A stretch of DNA of 64,000 nt from a bacterium (GTDB lineage Bacteria; Vulcanimicrobiota; Vulcanimicrobiia; Vulcanimicrobiales; Vulcanimicrobiaceae): the NCBI GenBank assembly GCA_021805775.1, contig JAJZED010000005.1:65001-129000 (forward strand). The letters are read 5' to 3'. The notes under the pieces are model-generated. The model was not told the DNA's origin. It made no database searches and saw only the letters and a list, made by a program, of their open reading frames with translations. Shown here piece by piece: positions 50,674-59,820 of this stretch. The first letter of the stretch is position 1. The number at the start of each line of letters is the position of its first letter. A program made the translations under genes and the position numbers.

Positions 50674-51539
50674 TGAACGAGTCGTCGGTCGAATTTCGCA
50701 TCGCTACGCCGCACGAAGCCGAACGGCTGCTCGGCGCCGCAGCGTTTACTTCGACGATCGCTGCCTTGGCGCTGAGGGAGCGCGCGCTAATGGCCATCGT
50801 CGACGGCGAGCCGGCGGCGTTGACGATCTTCACCGGCGACGATCTCGTCGTCGAGATTGGGGAGATGGTCGTTGCGTCGGCGCTTCGCGGACGCGGCATC
50901 GCCAAGCGCGCAATCGAGTTTTTGCGCGGGCCGGAGGGACGGAGCGTCCGCGCGCTGGTGCCCGCCGAGCCTGCCGCATTCGCTCCGCTGTTCGGCGCTC
51001 TCGGCGGCGCTCTCGAACTCGTCGCCGGGTACTCGGTCGCCCTTCCCGTCGCCGATCGATTGGCGGCGGAGCTCGACGGCACCGCGCCGCTCGCCGTCCG
51101 TCCGATTCAACTCGAGAGCGATCTCCGCGATCTCTTCGAGATCGATCGGCTCGCCGGAAACCCCTGCGATCGCGCGCTCCATGAAGCGCTCGGAGCGATC
51201 GCGCAAGGGTTGCTCTTCGCGCGCCCCGACGGAGAGCTCGCCGCGTATCTCTACGTCTTCCCAGACGGCGAGATCGGCCCCGGTGCTGCGGCCGGCTCGG
51301 CGCTCCTGGGCGACGCAATACTCTACGCGCTCTCGCGCTTGCGCGGCATCGGGCGCGATCTGGCTCGACTGCGCGTTCCGCTCTCGAGCCCGCGGCTAAC
51401 GCAGATGCTCCGGCGTTGCGGGGGGAGTATCGTCGATCTTTCGGTGGCGATCGGCGAGCCGCTACAGAGTCGTGCGGTGTGCTTGCCTCGTTGTGGTATG
51501 CTCCGCGGGGAGTCGGCGGGACGTAGCTCAGCTTGGTAG
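50673..51539 (+). CDS. GNAT-family acetyltransferase-like protein
   Basis: A 288-residue protein with an N-terminal GNAT fold. Acetyl-CoA-binding signs are VVEIGEMVVASALRGRGIAKRAIEF (RGRGIA loop). A second, less clear repeat follows (LARLRVPLSSPRL). The substrate is unknown. ATG 50673 overlaps the rdgB stop. The annotated frame ends inside the tRNA-Pro gene (last 8 codons), so the C terminus may be trimmed or the transcript processed; see findings. Confidence 0.75.
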   Translation: MNESSVEFRIATPHEAERLLGAAAFTSTIAALALRERALMAIVDGEPAALTIFTGDDLVVEIGEMVVASALRGRGIAKRAIEFLRGPEGRSVRALVPAEPAAFAPLFGALGGALELVAGYSVALPVADRLAAELDGTAPLAVRPIQLESDLRDLFEIDRLAGNPCDRALHEALGAIAQGLLFARPDGELAAYLYVFPDGEIGPGAAAGSALLGDAILYALSRLRGIGRDLARLRVPLSSPRLTQMLRRCGGSIVDLSVAIGEPLQSRAVCLPRCGMLRGESAGRSSAW

Positions 51540-51590
51540 AGCGCTTGCTTTGGGAGCAAGAAGTCGCAGGTTCAAATCCTGTCGTCCCGA
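51517..51590 (+). tRNA. tRNA-Pro (UGG)
   Basis: Acceptor stem cgggacg/cgtcccg, D-loop region agctcagcttggtaga, anticodon TGG at 51551-51553 in loop tttggga, and T arm ggttcaaatcc. CCA is not encoded. The first 23 nt overlap the end of the upstream acetyltransferase frame. Confidence 0.95.
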
Positions 51591-51617
51591 TAGGGTTTTG
51601 CATGCCGAAGGGCTCGC

Positions 51618-51691
<74 letters not shown>

Positions 51692-51708
51692 TACCGACGC
51701 GCATGCGT

Positions 51709-51786
51709 GGTGATTGTAGCTCAGCTGGTTAGAGCGCCTGACTGTGACTCAGGAGGTCGCCGGTTCGAACCCGGTCAGTCACCCCA
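51709..51786 (+). tRNA. tRNA-His (GUG)
   Basis: Acceptor gtgattg/cagtcac with the extra G at position -1 (51709) paired to C73, anticodon GTG in loop ctgtgac, T arm ggttcgaaccc. CCA is encoded (51784-51786). Confidence 0.95.
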
Positions 51787-51877
51787 CTCTGACGTGCGAG
51801 GGGGCTCCGCTTGAAAAAGTGGGGCCTCGCGTTCGCGGGTAGGAGTTATTCCCGGCTCGCCGTCGTATGCTTCGGGT

Positions 51878-54673
51878 ATGGCCGAGCGTACGCGATGGGA
51901 ACAGCGGGTTCCCAGCATCCTCGCTATCGTGCTGCTTCTGGTCGGAGCCGCCGCCGCGGTTTCACAGACGCTCGCTTTCGCGCGTTTAACCGAGCGGGGA
52001 ACCGCACCGGCGATTACGTCGCGCGAACGGATCGCCATCGCGGCGTTTCAACTCTCGCAACCGCTTGCCAACGCGCTGCTCGATTATCGCGACGCGGTCG
52101 TCTATCGTCATCCGTCGGCGCGAGCTCGAGCCGCAATCGCGGTCGATCGCAATATCGCTGCGTTGAAGCGCGTGCTCCTCGCACCCGACGCGCGCGCGCT
52201 CGATGCGGCCAGTTCGTTCGCTGCGTTCGATAAGGCTTGGGTGCGGGCGCAGCGCGCCCCGATGGGTTGGAAAGGCTTCGCGCCGGTAAGCGCACCGCTC
52301 AATCCGCTCACCATCATCATTGAGAACATCGGCGACACCTCGAATTTTAATTACGAACGCTCGGAAACCACGCAGAATCTTGCCGATATAGCCTTCAACG
52401 ATCTGCCGGGTGCGTTGATGTTTCCGCGCCGCGCCGCGATCGTCGTCCGGCACGTTCTCGGTGCGACCGGCATCTCGCTCGCGCTCCGCATCGGCTTCAA
52501 TACCGTCTCGGGCGAGGTCGGCGATCAGTTTAGCCTGACGCAAGATCACATCGCGCGGACGACGGCATCGCTGCGCGCGGCATTGCCGCGCCGCGATATT
52601 CCCGCAATCGCACGCTTCGTCGCCCGGGCGAAGGCGTACACTACGGCGGGCAATGCGCTCGCCAATGCGCTCGGAAATGCGGTGATGCTGCCGCGCATGG
52701 ATCCGGCGTCGGCACGCAAGCTGACGGAACTGAGCATCGCCGCCGAGCGAAGCGCGGACGGGCTCTACGGCGCGACGACGGCGATGCTCGTCGCCGATCT
52801 CAATTATCGAGCGGCGAATTTTGCCGCCGCGCAGCGAGCGCGCCTCCTGATCGTTCTCGGCATTCTCTTCGTACTCGTAGGCGCGTTGCTCCTCGCGTGG
52901 TCGATCGCCAACGTACGCGGGCGGCGCGCGCTCGATGAGGCGCAGCGCGAACGCGAACGGTTGGCCAGCGAACTCGCGCGCCAGGATGCCGAGCGGGCGC
53001 TCCACCTCAGCGAAGCGCAGTTTCGCGCCGTCTTCGACGGCTCGACGATGGGCATTGCCATTCTCGACCGCAACGGAAAGGCGATCGACGCGAATGCCGT
53101 CTACCGCAGCGTGATCGACGTGCAGCACCACCTGCTCGACGGGCACGAGCACGAGTTTGCCGAGGTGATGACCGGCACGCGCGACGCATTTACGGTCGAG
53201 CGTCGCATCTCCGGTCTGAGCGAGGAGATGTGGGTCGATGTTACGATCTCCGGCGTCACCGACGCCGCGGGCGAGCACCCGTTTGCGATGTGCACCTTCG
53301 CCGATAAGACCACGATCAAGCAGCAGGAGCGCCGTCTGAACTTCCAGCGTCTTCACGACGCGCTCACCGGGTTGCCGAATCGACAGGCCTTCGAGGAGCA
53401 GCTTGCAGTGCGCTTCGATCGCTCCCGAAATGAAGCGGGTGCGCTTTTCTCGGTGATCTTCGTCGATCTCGAGCATTTCAAAGATGTGAACGAGAGCCTC
53501 GGGCACTCAGGTGGCGACGCCGTGCTTCGTCAAATCTCCACGCGCTTGCGGGGATCGCTCAATGCCGACGACACCGTCGCCCGCCTTGGAAGCGATGAGT
53601 TTGCCATTCTCGTCGGTACGCTTGGCGATGTCATTCACGTCGAGTCGCTGGCGCGTCGCTTGCTTGAAAATCTCTCGAAACCGTTTCTCGTCGAGGGCCG
53701 ACCGATTTTTCTCGGCGCGAGTATCGGCATCGCGATCGGGCCGGAGAAGTACGACGGCGGGGACGAGGTGCTGCGCGATGCGGAGATCGCGATGCAATAT
53801 GCGAAGACCGTGGGGCGGGAGCGCTTCGCGGTCTTCGATACCGAGATGCAGACCGCTGCGGCCGAGCGCGTCGCGTTGGCCGCCGACCTTCGCTTCGCGG
53901 TCGAGCGGCGCGAATTTCGCGTCCTCTATCAACCGGTCGTCGATCTCCGCAACGGAGCGATTAAAGGGGCCGAGGCGCTGCTCCGTTGGGACCATCCGAC
54001 GCGCGGCGTCATCTCGCCGATGCTCTTTATCCCCCTCGCCGAGCGCGGCGGATTCGCGCGGAGTATCGGCGCCTTCGTTCTCGATACCGGGTGCTCTCAG
54101 CTCGCCGCTTGGAGGCGCGCCGGTATCGATATCAGCACGTTTACGTTGCATTTCAACGCAACGCCGACGGAGTTGCTCGAACCGGGCTTCGATCGTACCC
54201 TCAGCGCGGCGATCGACGAATATGCGTTGAAGCCCAGCAATCTCGCCATCGAAATTACCGAGAACTCGATGCTCGACGATACCGAGCTGGCGATGGAGCG
54301 GATCGAGCGGGTACGCGAGCGCGGCTTCGCCGTCTGCATCGACGATTTCGGTACCGGATACTCGTCGATGCGGTACATGCAGCACTTCAAGATCGACGCG
54401 ATCAAAATCGATAAAGGCTTCGTTGCCGGCGCGAACGGAGAGATCGCCAGCGAGCCGATCGTCCATACGCTCGTCCGGCTCTCCGAGGCGTTCGGAGTAC
54501 GCGTCGTCGCCGAAGGGGTTGAGACGGAACGGCAGCGCGAGGTCCTCATCGCTGCGGGATGTATCGACGCGCAGGGCTTTCTCTTCGCCGAACCGCTGAC
54601 CGCAGCGGAGTTCCGCGAGCGACTGGTAGCCCAGGCCGAAAACCTCACCTCGATGGCGGCGACTGGGGCATAG
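51878..54673 (+). CDS. Membrane-bound PAS-GGDEF-EAL protein, degenerate GGDEF
   Basis: A 931-residue protein. An N-terminal helix (about 13-32) and a second (about 320-345) flank a large extracytoplasmic domain. A PAS domain (about 380-490), a GGDEF domain (about 495-655) and an EAL domain (about 665-920) follow. The GGDEF signature is LGSDEF, suggesting weak or lost cyclase activity, with a possible GTP-sensing role. The EAL motifs are intact: EALLRW, EITENSM, IDDFGTGYSSMRYM, KIDKGF and QGFLFA. The net output is probably c-di-GMP breakdown, triggered by an extracellular signal. Confidence 0.93.
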   Translation: MAERTRWEQRVPSILAIVLLLVGAAAAVSQTLAFARLTERGTAPAITSRERIAIAAFQLSQPLANALLDYRDAVVYRHPSARARAAIAVDRNIAALKRVLLAPDARALDAASSFAAFDKAWVRAQRAPMGWKGFAPVSAPLNPLTIIIENIGDTSNFNYERSETTQNLADIAFNDLPGALMFPRRAAIVVRHVLGATGISLALRIGFNTVSGEVGDQFSLTQDHIARTTASLRAALPRRDIPAIARFVARAKAYTTAGNALANALGNAVMLPRMDPASARKLTELSIAAERSADGLYGATTAMLVADLNYRAANFAAAQRARLLIVLGILFVLVGALLLAWSIANVRGRRALDEAQRERERLASELARQDAERALHLSEAQFRAVFDGSTMGIAILDRNGKAIDANAVYRSVIDVQHHLLDGHEHEFAEVMTGTRDAFTVERRISGLSEEMWVDVTISGVTDAAGEHPFAMCTFADKTTIKQQERRLNFQRLHDALTGLPNRQAFEEQLAVRFDRSRNEAGALFSVIFVDLEHFKDVNESLGHSGGDAVLRQISTRLRGSLNADDTVARLGSDEFAILVGTLGDVIHVESLARRLLENLSKPFLVEGRPIFLGASIGIAIGPEKYDGGDEVLRDAEIAMQYAKTVGRERFAVFDTEMQTAAAERVALAADLRFAVERREFRVLYQPVVDLRNGAIKGAEALLRWDHPTRGVISPMLFIPLAERGGFARSIGAFVLDTGCSQLAAWRRAGIDISTFTLHFNATPTELLEPGFDRTLSAAIDEYALKPSNLAIEITENSMLDDTELAMERIERVRERGFAVCIDDFGTGYSSMRYMQHFKIDAIKIDKGFVAGANGEIASEPIVHTLVRLSEAFGVRVVAEGVETERQREVLIAAGCIDAQGFLFAEPLTAAEFRERLVAQAENLTSMAATGA

Positions 54674-54694
54674 CGAAAGGCGTACCTTTTTCGC

Positions 54695-54723
54695 TTGCAA
54701 AAGCTCGAGCGGCCGTTTACACT
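54695..54723 (+). promoter_or_regulatory. Sigma70-type promoter of the second tRNA group
   Basis: ttgcaa (54695-54700), 17-nt spacer, tacact (54718-54723). Predicted start near 54730, just before the tRNA-Lys gene at 54737. Confidence 0.75.
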
Positions 54724-54736
54724 GGTACGCGCCTCT

Positions 54737-54809
54737 GCGCCTTTAGCTCAGTCGGTAGAGCAGCGGACTTTTAATCCGTTGGTCCTGGGTTCGAGTCCCA
54801 GAGGGCGCA
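54737..54809 (+). tRNA. tRNA-Lys (UUU)
   Basis: Acceptor gcgcctt/agggcgc (one G.U pair), anticodon TTT in loop cttttaa, T arm ggttcgagtcc. CCA not encoded. Confidence 0.95.
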
Positions 54810-54815
54810 AAATGT

Positions 54816-54891
54816 GCACCGCTAGCTCAATTGGTAGAGCAGGTGACTCTTAATCACTTGGTTGGGGGTTCAAGTCCCTCGCGGTGCACCA
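54816..54891 (+). tRNA. tRNA-Lys (CUU)
   Basis: Acceptor gcaccgc/gcggtgc, anticodon CTT in loop ctcttaa, T arm ggttcaagtcc. CCA encoded (54889-54891). It lies 6 nt after the other tRNA-Lys and is probably co-transcribed. Confidence 0.95.
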
Positions 54892-54963
54892 AATTTATCT
54901 CGCTCCGTGCTCGGCGGCGCAGGATTTGGTCGGTTCCCGTTATAGTATGGGGCGTTCGCCTGA

Positions 54964-55048
54964 GGGCAAGTGGCGAAACTGGTAGACGCGCTGGATTTAG
55001 GTTCCAGTGGGGAGACCCGTCAGAGTTCGAGTCTCTGCTTGCCCACCA
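54964..55048 (+). tRNA. tRNA-Leu (UAG)
   Basis: Class II tRNA with a short variable stem. Acceptor gggcaag/cttgccc, anticodon TAG in loop atttagg, T arm agttcgagtct. CCA encoded (55046-55048). Confidence 0.95.
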
Positions 55049-55074
55049 TCCCCGCGTGCGGCGGGCCGTTCGAT

Positions 55075-55149
55075 GCGGAAGTAGCTCAGTGGTAGAGCAT
55101 CGCCTTGCCAAGGCGAGGGTCGCGAGTTCGAATCTCGTCTTCCGCTCCA
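55075..55149 (+). tRNA. tRNA-Gly (GCC)
   Basis: Acceptor gcggaag/cttccgc, anticodon GCC in loop ttgccaa, T arm agttcgaatct. CCA encoded (55147-55149). Confidence 0.95.
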
Positions 55150-55189
55150 TCGCAATGCGCCGGCCCCCCACCCATGAAGTAAGGATTCC

Positions 55190-56482
55190 GTGACGACCTC
55201 AACCCTCACCCGACTCGACGCGACCAGCGTTGAAATCGTTATCCCGGTGCTGCCCGATGCTCTCGACCGTGCTCGCGAGGTCGCGTTCCGGCGTTTGAGC
55301 AAGAATGCGCGCATTCCGGGCTTTCGCAAAGGGCATATTCCGCGTCGCGTCTTCGAGCAGACCTACGGTACCGCCGGGATCGAATCCGAGGCGATGGAGG
55401 ATCTGGTGCCGGAACTCTACAGCACGGCGCTGCGCGAGCACGAGCTCGCGCCGGTCGCCCGCCCGAAGTTGGAGATGCTGCCGAGCGCCGAGAACGAGCC
55501 GATGCGGGTGAAGGCGCGCGTTGAAGTGCGCCCGACGCTCGAACTCGGTGCCTATGAAGGGCTCTCTGTCTCGGTTCCCGAGCGCACGGTCAGCGATGAG
55601 GAGGTAGAGCGGACGCTCGAAGGGCTTGCGCGCGACCGCGGGACGCTTGCTCCGGTCGATCGTCCAGCCGTACTCGGTGATATCGTAACGATCGATTTTA
55701 TCGGACGGATCGACGGGACGCCGTTCGAGGGAGGCAGCGCCGAAGGGCAGGTCGCCGAATTGCTTGAGGATCGTTTTATTCCCGGTTTCGCAACCGGTAT
55801 CGTCGGAATGAGTGCGGGCGAACGGCGTGAGATCGAGACGCAATTTCCCGAGGCCTACCACGCAAGCGATCTGGCCGGGAAAAGCGCGACATTCGAGGTC
55901 GTTCTGCACGACGTGAAGCACCTCGAAATGCCGACGCTCGACGATGCTTTCGCCGCCGAGGTCAGCGATTTTGCGACCCTCGGCGAGCTCCGGGCCGAGA
56001 TCCGCAAACGCCTCGAGGGAATTGCCGCGGCTCGGGTGCGCCGCGAGATCGGCAATGCCGTTATGGAACAACTCGTCGCAGCGCACGATATCCCCGTCCC
56101 GCCGAGCTTACTGGTTGCCGAACGCGAGCAGCTTCTCGAAGAGGCCCGCCGTATGGCTCAGGAGCAAGGCACGGAGTTCCACGAATACCTCGCCTCGATC
56201 GGCAAGACCGAGGAGGAGCTTCGCGACGAACTGACCGGCGATGCCGAGCGTCGCGTGAAGGGCACGCTGCTCGTCGAGGCGATCGCCGATGCCGAGGGGA
56301 TCGAGGCGAGCCCGGCGGAGATTCAGAGCGAACTCGCTCTCCTCGCCCGCCGATACGGGCAGCCTATCGACCGCGTGCGAGCGGCGCTCGCCGAGAACAT
56401 GCAGTCGGTCTACGATGGAATCGTCCGAAATAAAACGCTCGAATTTCTCATCGACAAGGCGCATCGCGTTGCAGCGCCGTAG
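55190..56482 (+). CDS. tig: Trigger factor, ribosome-associated chaperone/prolyl isomerase
   Basis: Binds nascent chains at the ribosome exit. The 430 residues show the ribosome-binding signature FRKGHIPRRVFEQTYG (near 43-58), a PPIase domain (DIVTIDFIGRIDGTPFEGG through FIPGFATGIVGM) and a helical C-terminal domain. GTG 55190 has aagga at 55181-55185. It stands at the head of the conserved tig-clpP-clpX order. Confidence 0.96.
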   Translation: MTTSTLTRLDATSVEIVIPVLPDALDRAREVAFRRLSKNARIPGFRKGHIPRRVFEQTYGTAGIESEAMEDLVPELYSTALREHELAPVARPKLEMLPSAENEPMRVKARVEVRPTLELGAYEGLSVSVPERTVSDEEVERTLEGLARDRGTLAPVDRPAVLGDIVTIDFIGRIDGTPFEGGSAEGQVAELLEDRFIPGFATGIVGMSAGERREIETQFPEAYHASDLAGKSATFEVVLHDVKHLEMPTLDDAFAAEVSDFATLGELRAEIRKRLEGIAAARVRREIGNAVMEQLVAAHDIPVPPSLLVAEREQLLEEARRMAQEQGTEFHEYLASIGKTEEELRDELTGDAERRVKGTLLVEAIADAEGIEASPAEIQSELALLARRYGQPIDRVRAALAENMQSVYDGIVRNKTLEFLIDKAHRVAAP

Positions 56483-56563
56483 AAACCTTCTACATGCGTT
56501 TAGCACGGCTAGCACGGCGCTCGGGAACGAGACGCCGGTGAAGAAGGGATAGGTCGTTCTCCG

Positions 56564-57175
56564 ATGGGGCATTTGGTACCGATGGTTGTCGAGCAGTCGT
56601 CGCGCGGAGAACGCGCGTACGATATCTATTCGCGACTGCTAAAGGATCGTATCGTCTTCGTCGGCGGCCCGATCGACGACTCCATCGCAAGTCTCACGAT
56701 CGCGCAGCTTCTTTTTCTCGAAAAAGAAGATCCCGATAAAGATATCGATATGTACGTCAACAGCCCCGGCGGTAGCGTGACCGCCGGTCTTGCGATCTAC
56801 GACGCGATGCGCTTTATTAAGCCCGACGTCGCGACGATCTGCATGGGGATGGCCGCTTCGATGGGATCGATTCTCTTGACCGGCGGCGCTCAGGGTAAGC
56901 GCTTCGCTCTACCGCACGCGAAGATCCTCATCCACCAGCCCTGGGTCTCGCAGCTCGGAGGGCAGGCCACCGACGTTGAAATCGCGGCTCGCGACCTGAT
57001 CGCGACCCGTCTGACCGTGGCGAAGATCTACGAAGCGACCTGCAAGAAGCCGCTCGACGACGTCCTCAAGGACATCGATCGCGATTACTATATGACCGCC
57101 CAGGACGCCAAAGAGTACGGGATAATCGATAGCATCATCGAAGACCGTAGCTCGATGCCGTCTCCGGCACCGTAG
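56564..57175 (+). CDS. clpP: ATP-dependent Clp protease proteolytic subunit
   Basis: Serine protease that forms the barrel core with ClpX. The 203 residues have the catalytic Ser99 (MGMAASMGS), His124 (LIHQPW) and an Asp near 172-174 (DIDRDYYM). The propeptide is short. It is followed by clpX after 21 nt. Confidence 0.98.
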   Translation: MGHLVPMVVEQSSRGERAYDIYSRLLKDRIVFVGGPIDDSIASLTIAQLLFLEKEDPDKDIDMYVNSPGGSVTAGLAIYDAMRFIKPDVATICMGMAASMGSILLTGGAQGKRFALPHAKILIHQPWVSQLGGQATDVEIAARDLIATRLTVAKIYEATCKKPLDDVLKDIDRDYYMTAQDAKEYGIIDSIIEDRSSMPSPAP

Positions 57176-57196
57176 CCCAGGGAGGCGCCCGCCGCC

Positions 57197-58465
57197 ATGT
57201 TTCGATTCGGGGATGAAAAGGGGCAGCTCAAGTGCAGCTTCTGCGGAAAATCGCAGGAGAACGTGCGGAAATTGATCGCCGGCCCCGGCGTCTATATCTG
57301 CGACGAATGCATCGAGCTTTGCAATGAGATCATCGAAGAGGAGCTCTACAAGGCTGCCGACGATGGCGCGCGCCTTCGTACCCTGCCGAAACCGCGCGAA
57401 ATCAATCAAATTCTCGACACCTACGTTATCGGGCAGGATCGCGCTAAAAAAGCCCTCGCCGTTGCGGTCTACAATCACTACAAGCGCATCAACGCCGGCC
57501 CCGTCGGAACGGGAGCCGAAGAGGTCGAACTCCAGAAGTCGAATATTCTCCTCGTCGGTCCGACCGGCTCCGGGAAGACCTACCTCGCGCAGACGCTCGC
57601 AAAAATTCTCGACGTTCCGCTGGCGATGGCCGATGCCACCTCGCTCACGGAAGCCGGCTACGTCGGCGAAGACGTTGAGAATATTCTGCTCAAGCTCATT
57701 CAAGCCGCCGATTACGATGTCAAGCGCGCGGAGCGCGGGATCATCTATATCGACGAGATCGACAAAATCGCGCGCAAGAGCGAAAATCCGTCGATCACGC
57801 GGGACGTCTCGGGCGAGGGAGTCCAGCAGGCGCTGCTGAAAATTCTCGAAGGCACGACGGCTAACGTGCCGCCGCAGGGCGGGCGCAAGCATCCGCATCA
57901 GGAATTCATTCAGATCGATACCACGAACGTACTGTTCATTTGCGGCGGCGCCTTCGACGGCTTAGAGCGCATCGTGGAATCGCGCGTTGCGGCGAACAAC
58001 ATGGGTTTCCGCGCGAATCCCGAGAGCAAGCGCGTCGCGCGCGCGAGCAAGATGCTCGGTCAACTCTTACCCGAGGATTTGCTGAAGTTCGGCCTCATTC
58101 CGGAATTTATCGGACGGTTACCGATCGTCGTTACGCTCGATGCGCTCGACGATCTCACCCTCCGTCGCATCCTCACCGAGCCGCGCAATGCCCTGGTCAA
58201 ACAGTTTCAACGCATCCTTGCAATGGACGGGGTCGACCTGCAGTTCACGAAGGACGCCCTCGTTTCCATCGCCGCGAAGGCGCAGGGTCGCAAGACCGGT
58301 GCGCGCGGTCTGCGCTCGATCCTTGAAGAGATCATGCTCGACGTGATGTACGATCTTCCGTCGCTCGTCGGGGTCAAGAAGTGCGTGGTGAACAAGGACG
58401 TGGTCGAGAAACGCGAGCAGCCGACGCTCGTCTACGGCGACCGTCAGAAAGAGATGCCGGCTTAG
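57197..58465 (+). CDS. clpX: ATP-dependent Clp protease ATPase subunit
   Basis: AAA+ unfoldase feeding ClpP, 422 residues. The N-terminal zinc-binding domain has CSFCGKSQ and CDECIELC; Walker A is [11 protein letters not shown], Walker [11 protein letters not shown], and the arginine-rich sensor 2 GARGLRS. The stop overlaps by 4 nt the end of the convergent redox protein gene. Confidence 0.98.
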   Translation: MFRFGDEKGQLKCSFCGKSQENVRKLIAGPGVYICDECIELCNEIIEEELYKAADDGARLRTLPKPREINQILDTYVIGQDRAKKALAVAVYNHYKRINAGPVGTGAEEVELQKSNILLVGPTGSGKTYLAQTLAKILDVPLAMADATSLTEAGYVGEDVENILLKLIQAADYDVKRAERGIIYIDEIDKIARKSENPSITRDVSGEGVQQALLKILEGTTANVPPQGGRKHPHQEFIQIDTTNVLFICGGAFDGLERIVESRVAANNMGFRANPESKRVARASKMLGQLLPEDLLKFGLIPEFIGRLPIVVTLDALDDLTLRRILTEPRNALVKQFQRILAMDGVDLQFTKDALVSIAAKAQGRKTGARGLRSILEEIMLDVMYDLPSLVGVKKCVVNKDVVEKREQPTLVYGDRQKEMPA

Positions 58466-58965
58466 CGAGCGAGCAATTGCTCGAGCGGCGGAAGATCGCC
58501 GGCATGCTCCCCCCGGTAGATCCAGGTCACGATGCCGTCCGCGTCGATGCGCATCGCGCCGGGAACGCGGCGGAGATCGTCGATCCGTGATTTTGCCCAG
58601 TTCTGCCGAAAACCGGCGCGATGATTTGCGCGCGCGCGTTCGATGAGCTCGCGCGAGAAAAACGAGAGGAGCGAGGCAGGGCGAAGACGCGCGGCGCGGT
58701 GCGTTCGTCGATCCGGGTCGGCGATGCATGCATCGGCTACCCCATAAGGGGTACAGAGCGAGCGCGTCGCCGCTTCGTCGGCTGCAACGACGACATAGAT
58801 GCGTTCGTCGCGATGAAGTTTTTCGAACTCACGCAACTGCGCGAGCGGTTCGCCGAAGAACGTTCAACCGGTGTGACGGGGCCAGATAACGAGCGCGGGA
58901 AGCTGAATTTCCCGCGGAAAGATGTCGATCGGCGCTCTCTCGCCGGGAGTAAAATATCGCTTCAT
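58462..58965 (-). CDS. SelL-related redox protein, probable selenoprotein with in-frame TGA
   Basis: Peroxiredoxin-like (AhpC/TSA, SelL-related) protein of 167 residues if TGA is read through. The thioredoxin fold runs from [15 protein letters not shown] to the family-typical end [20 protein letters not shown]. Codon 34 is TGA (58866-58864), in [20 protein letters not shown], where relatives have the catalytic Cys of HxGCxxC; the second Cys is Phe here. ATG 58965 overlaps the surE stop (ATGA), so translation is coupled and starts upstream of the TGA. A SECIS-like hairpin follows. Conventional calling would give only a TTG start at 58836. A pseudogene is the alternative. Confidence 0.78.
58828..58845 (-). 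promoter_or_regulatory. Bacterial SECIS-like hairpin for selenocysteine insertion
   Basis: On the minus strand CTCGCGC-AGTT-GCGTGAG forms a seven-pair stem (one G.U) with a tetraloop whose second base is G. The loop begins 25 nt after the TGA, within the 16-37 nt range known for bSECIS elements. It lies inside the coding sequence, as bacterial SECIS elements do. Confidence 0.65.
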
Positions 58966-59747
58966 GCCCCTTGAACCGGGGAAAGCCGCAAACGGTTGAG
59001 CTCGTCGCGGTCGGTTCGGTCGATGGAGATCGGTGTGATGCTGACGTAGCCGTGCACGACCGCTCCGATATCGCTATCGGGGTCCTCGCTATCTCCGCGA
59101 CCGGGAAGGTTCCATACCCGATAGTAACGGGCATCGCGGTGCTCGTCGATTCGCGAAATGGTTTCGCCGTATCTTTTGCGCCCGAGCGACGTGAAGCGGC
59201 GCCCGAGCAACTTCTCCGGGGAAAGATTTGGAACGTTCACGTTCCAGTAGCGCTCCGGCGGAAGCTCGGCAAGCGCGTGCGGAAGTATCGCGCGTACCTG
59301 CGCGGCAGCACTCTCCCAGCGGCGCACCATCGCGCGGTCGTCCGGGTCGCTCGCGAGGGAGACGGCGAGAGCGCGAACGCCGAGAAGGACTGCCTCAACG
59401 GCACCGGCGACCGTACCGGAGTAGTTGACGTCGTCGGCGAGATTCGGCCCGTCGTTGATGCCGCTGATGACGAGCGCCGGCCGCGTACCGCAGAGCTCCC
59501 CGATGCCGATGACGGCGCAGTCGGCCGGCGTTCCGGTACAAGCGTAGGCGCGAACGCCCTCGATTCCCTCGTACGGCGTCACGGCGACGGAATCGTCGGT
59601 GGTGATCGCGTGGCTCACGCCGCTGCGATTGCCGTCGGGAGCGACGACGACGATCCTCGCGAGTTCGGCGAGCTCGCGAGCGAGTGCGTGGAGGCCGGGC
59701 GAATCGACTCCATCGTCGTTCGTCAGGAGAATCGTCGGCGTGTGCAT
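58962..59747 (-). CDS. surE: 5'/3'-nucleotidase SurE
   Basis: Metal-dependent nucleoside monophosphate phosphatase, 261 residues. It starts ILLTNDDGVDSPG (metal Asp pair), then VVAPDGNRSGVSHAIT, VISGINDGPNLADDVNYSGTVAGA and VNVPNL. ATG 59747 gives the canonical N terminus. The stop overlaps the start of the redox gene (ATGA), so the two form an operon. Confidence 0.95.
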   Translation of the reverse strand: MHTPTILLTNDDGVDSPGLHALARELAELARIVVVAPDGNRSGVSHAITTDDSVAVTPYEGIEGVRAYACTGTPADCAVIGIGELCGTRPALVISGINDGPNLADDVNYSGTVAGAVEAVLLGVRALAVSLASDPDDRAMVRRWESAAAQVRAILPHALAELPPERYWNVNVPNLSPEKLLGRRFTSLGRKRYGETISRIDEHRDARYYRVWNLPGRGDSEDPDSDIGAVVHGYVSITPISIDRTDRDELNRLRLSPVQGA

Positions 59748-59820
59748 CGGTGCGCGCTTCGAGTGCGTCGACGCCCCTGCCTGCAGGCGATTCCCGCGCG
59801 TGCAGACAACAGTGCGCGCC

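Noticed and set aside
58829-59134. Minus-strand frame (101 codons) in a different phase across the surE/redox junction
   Set aside because: It overlaps the strongly supported surE and the coupled redox gene frame and shows no domain.
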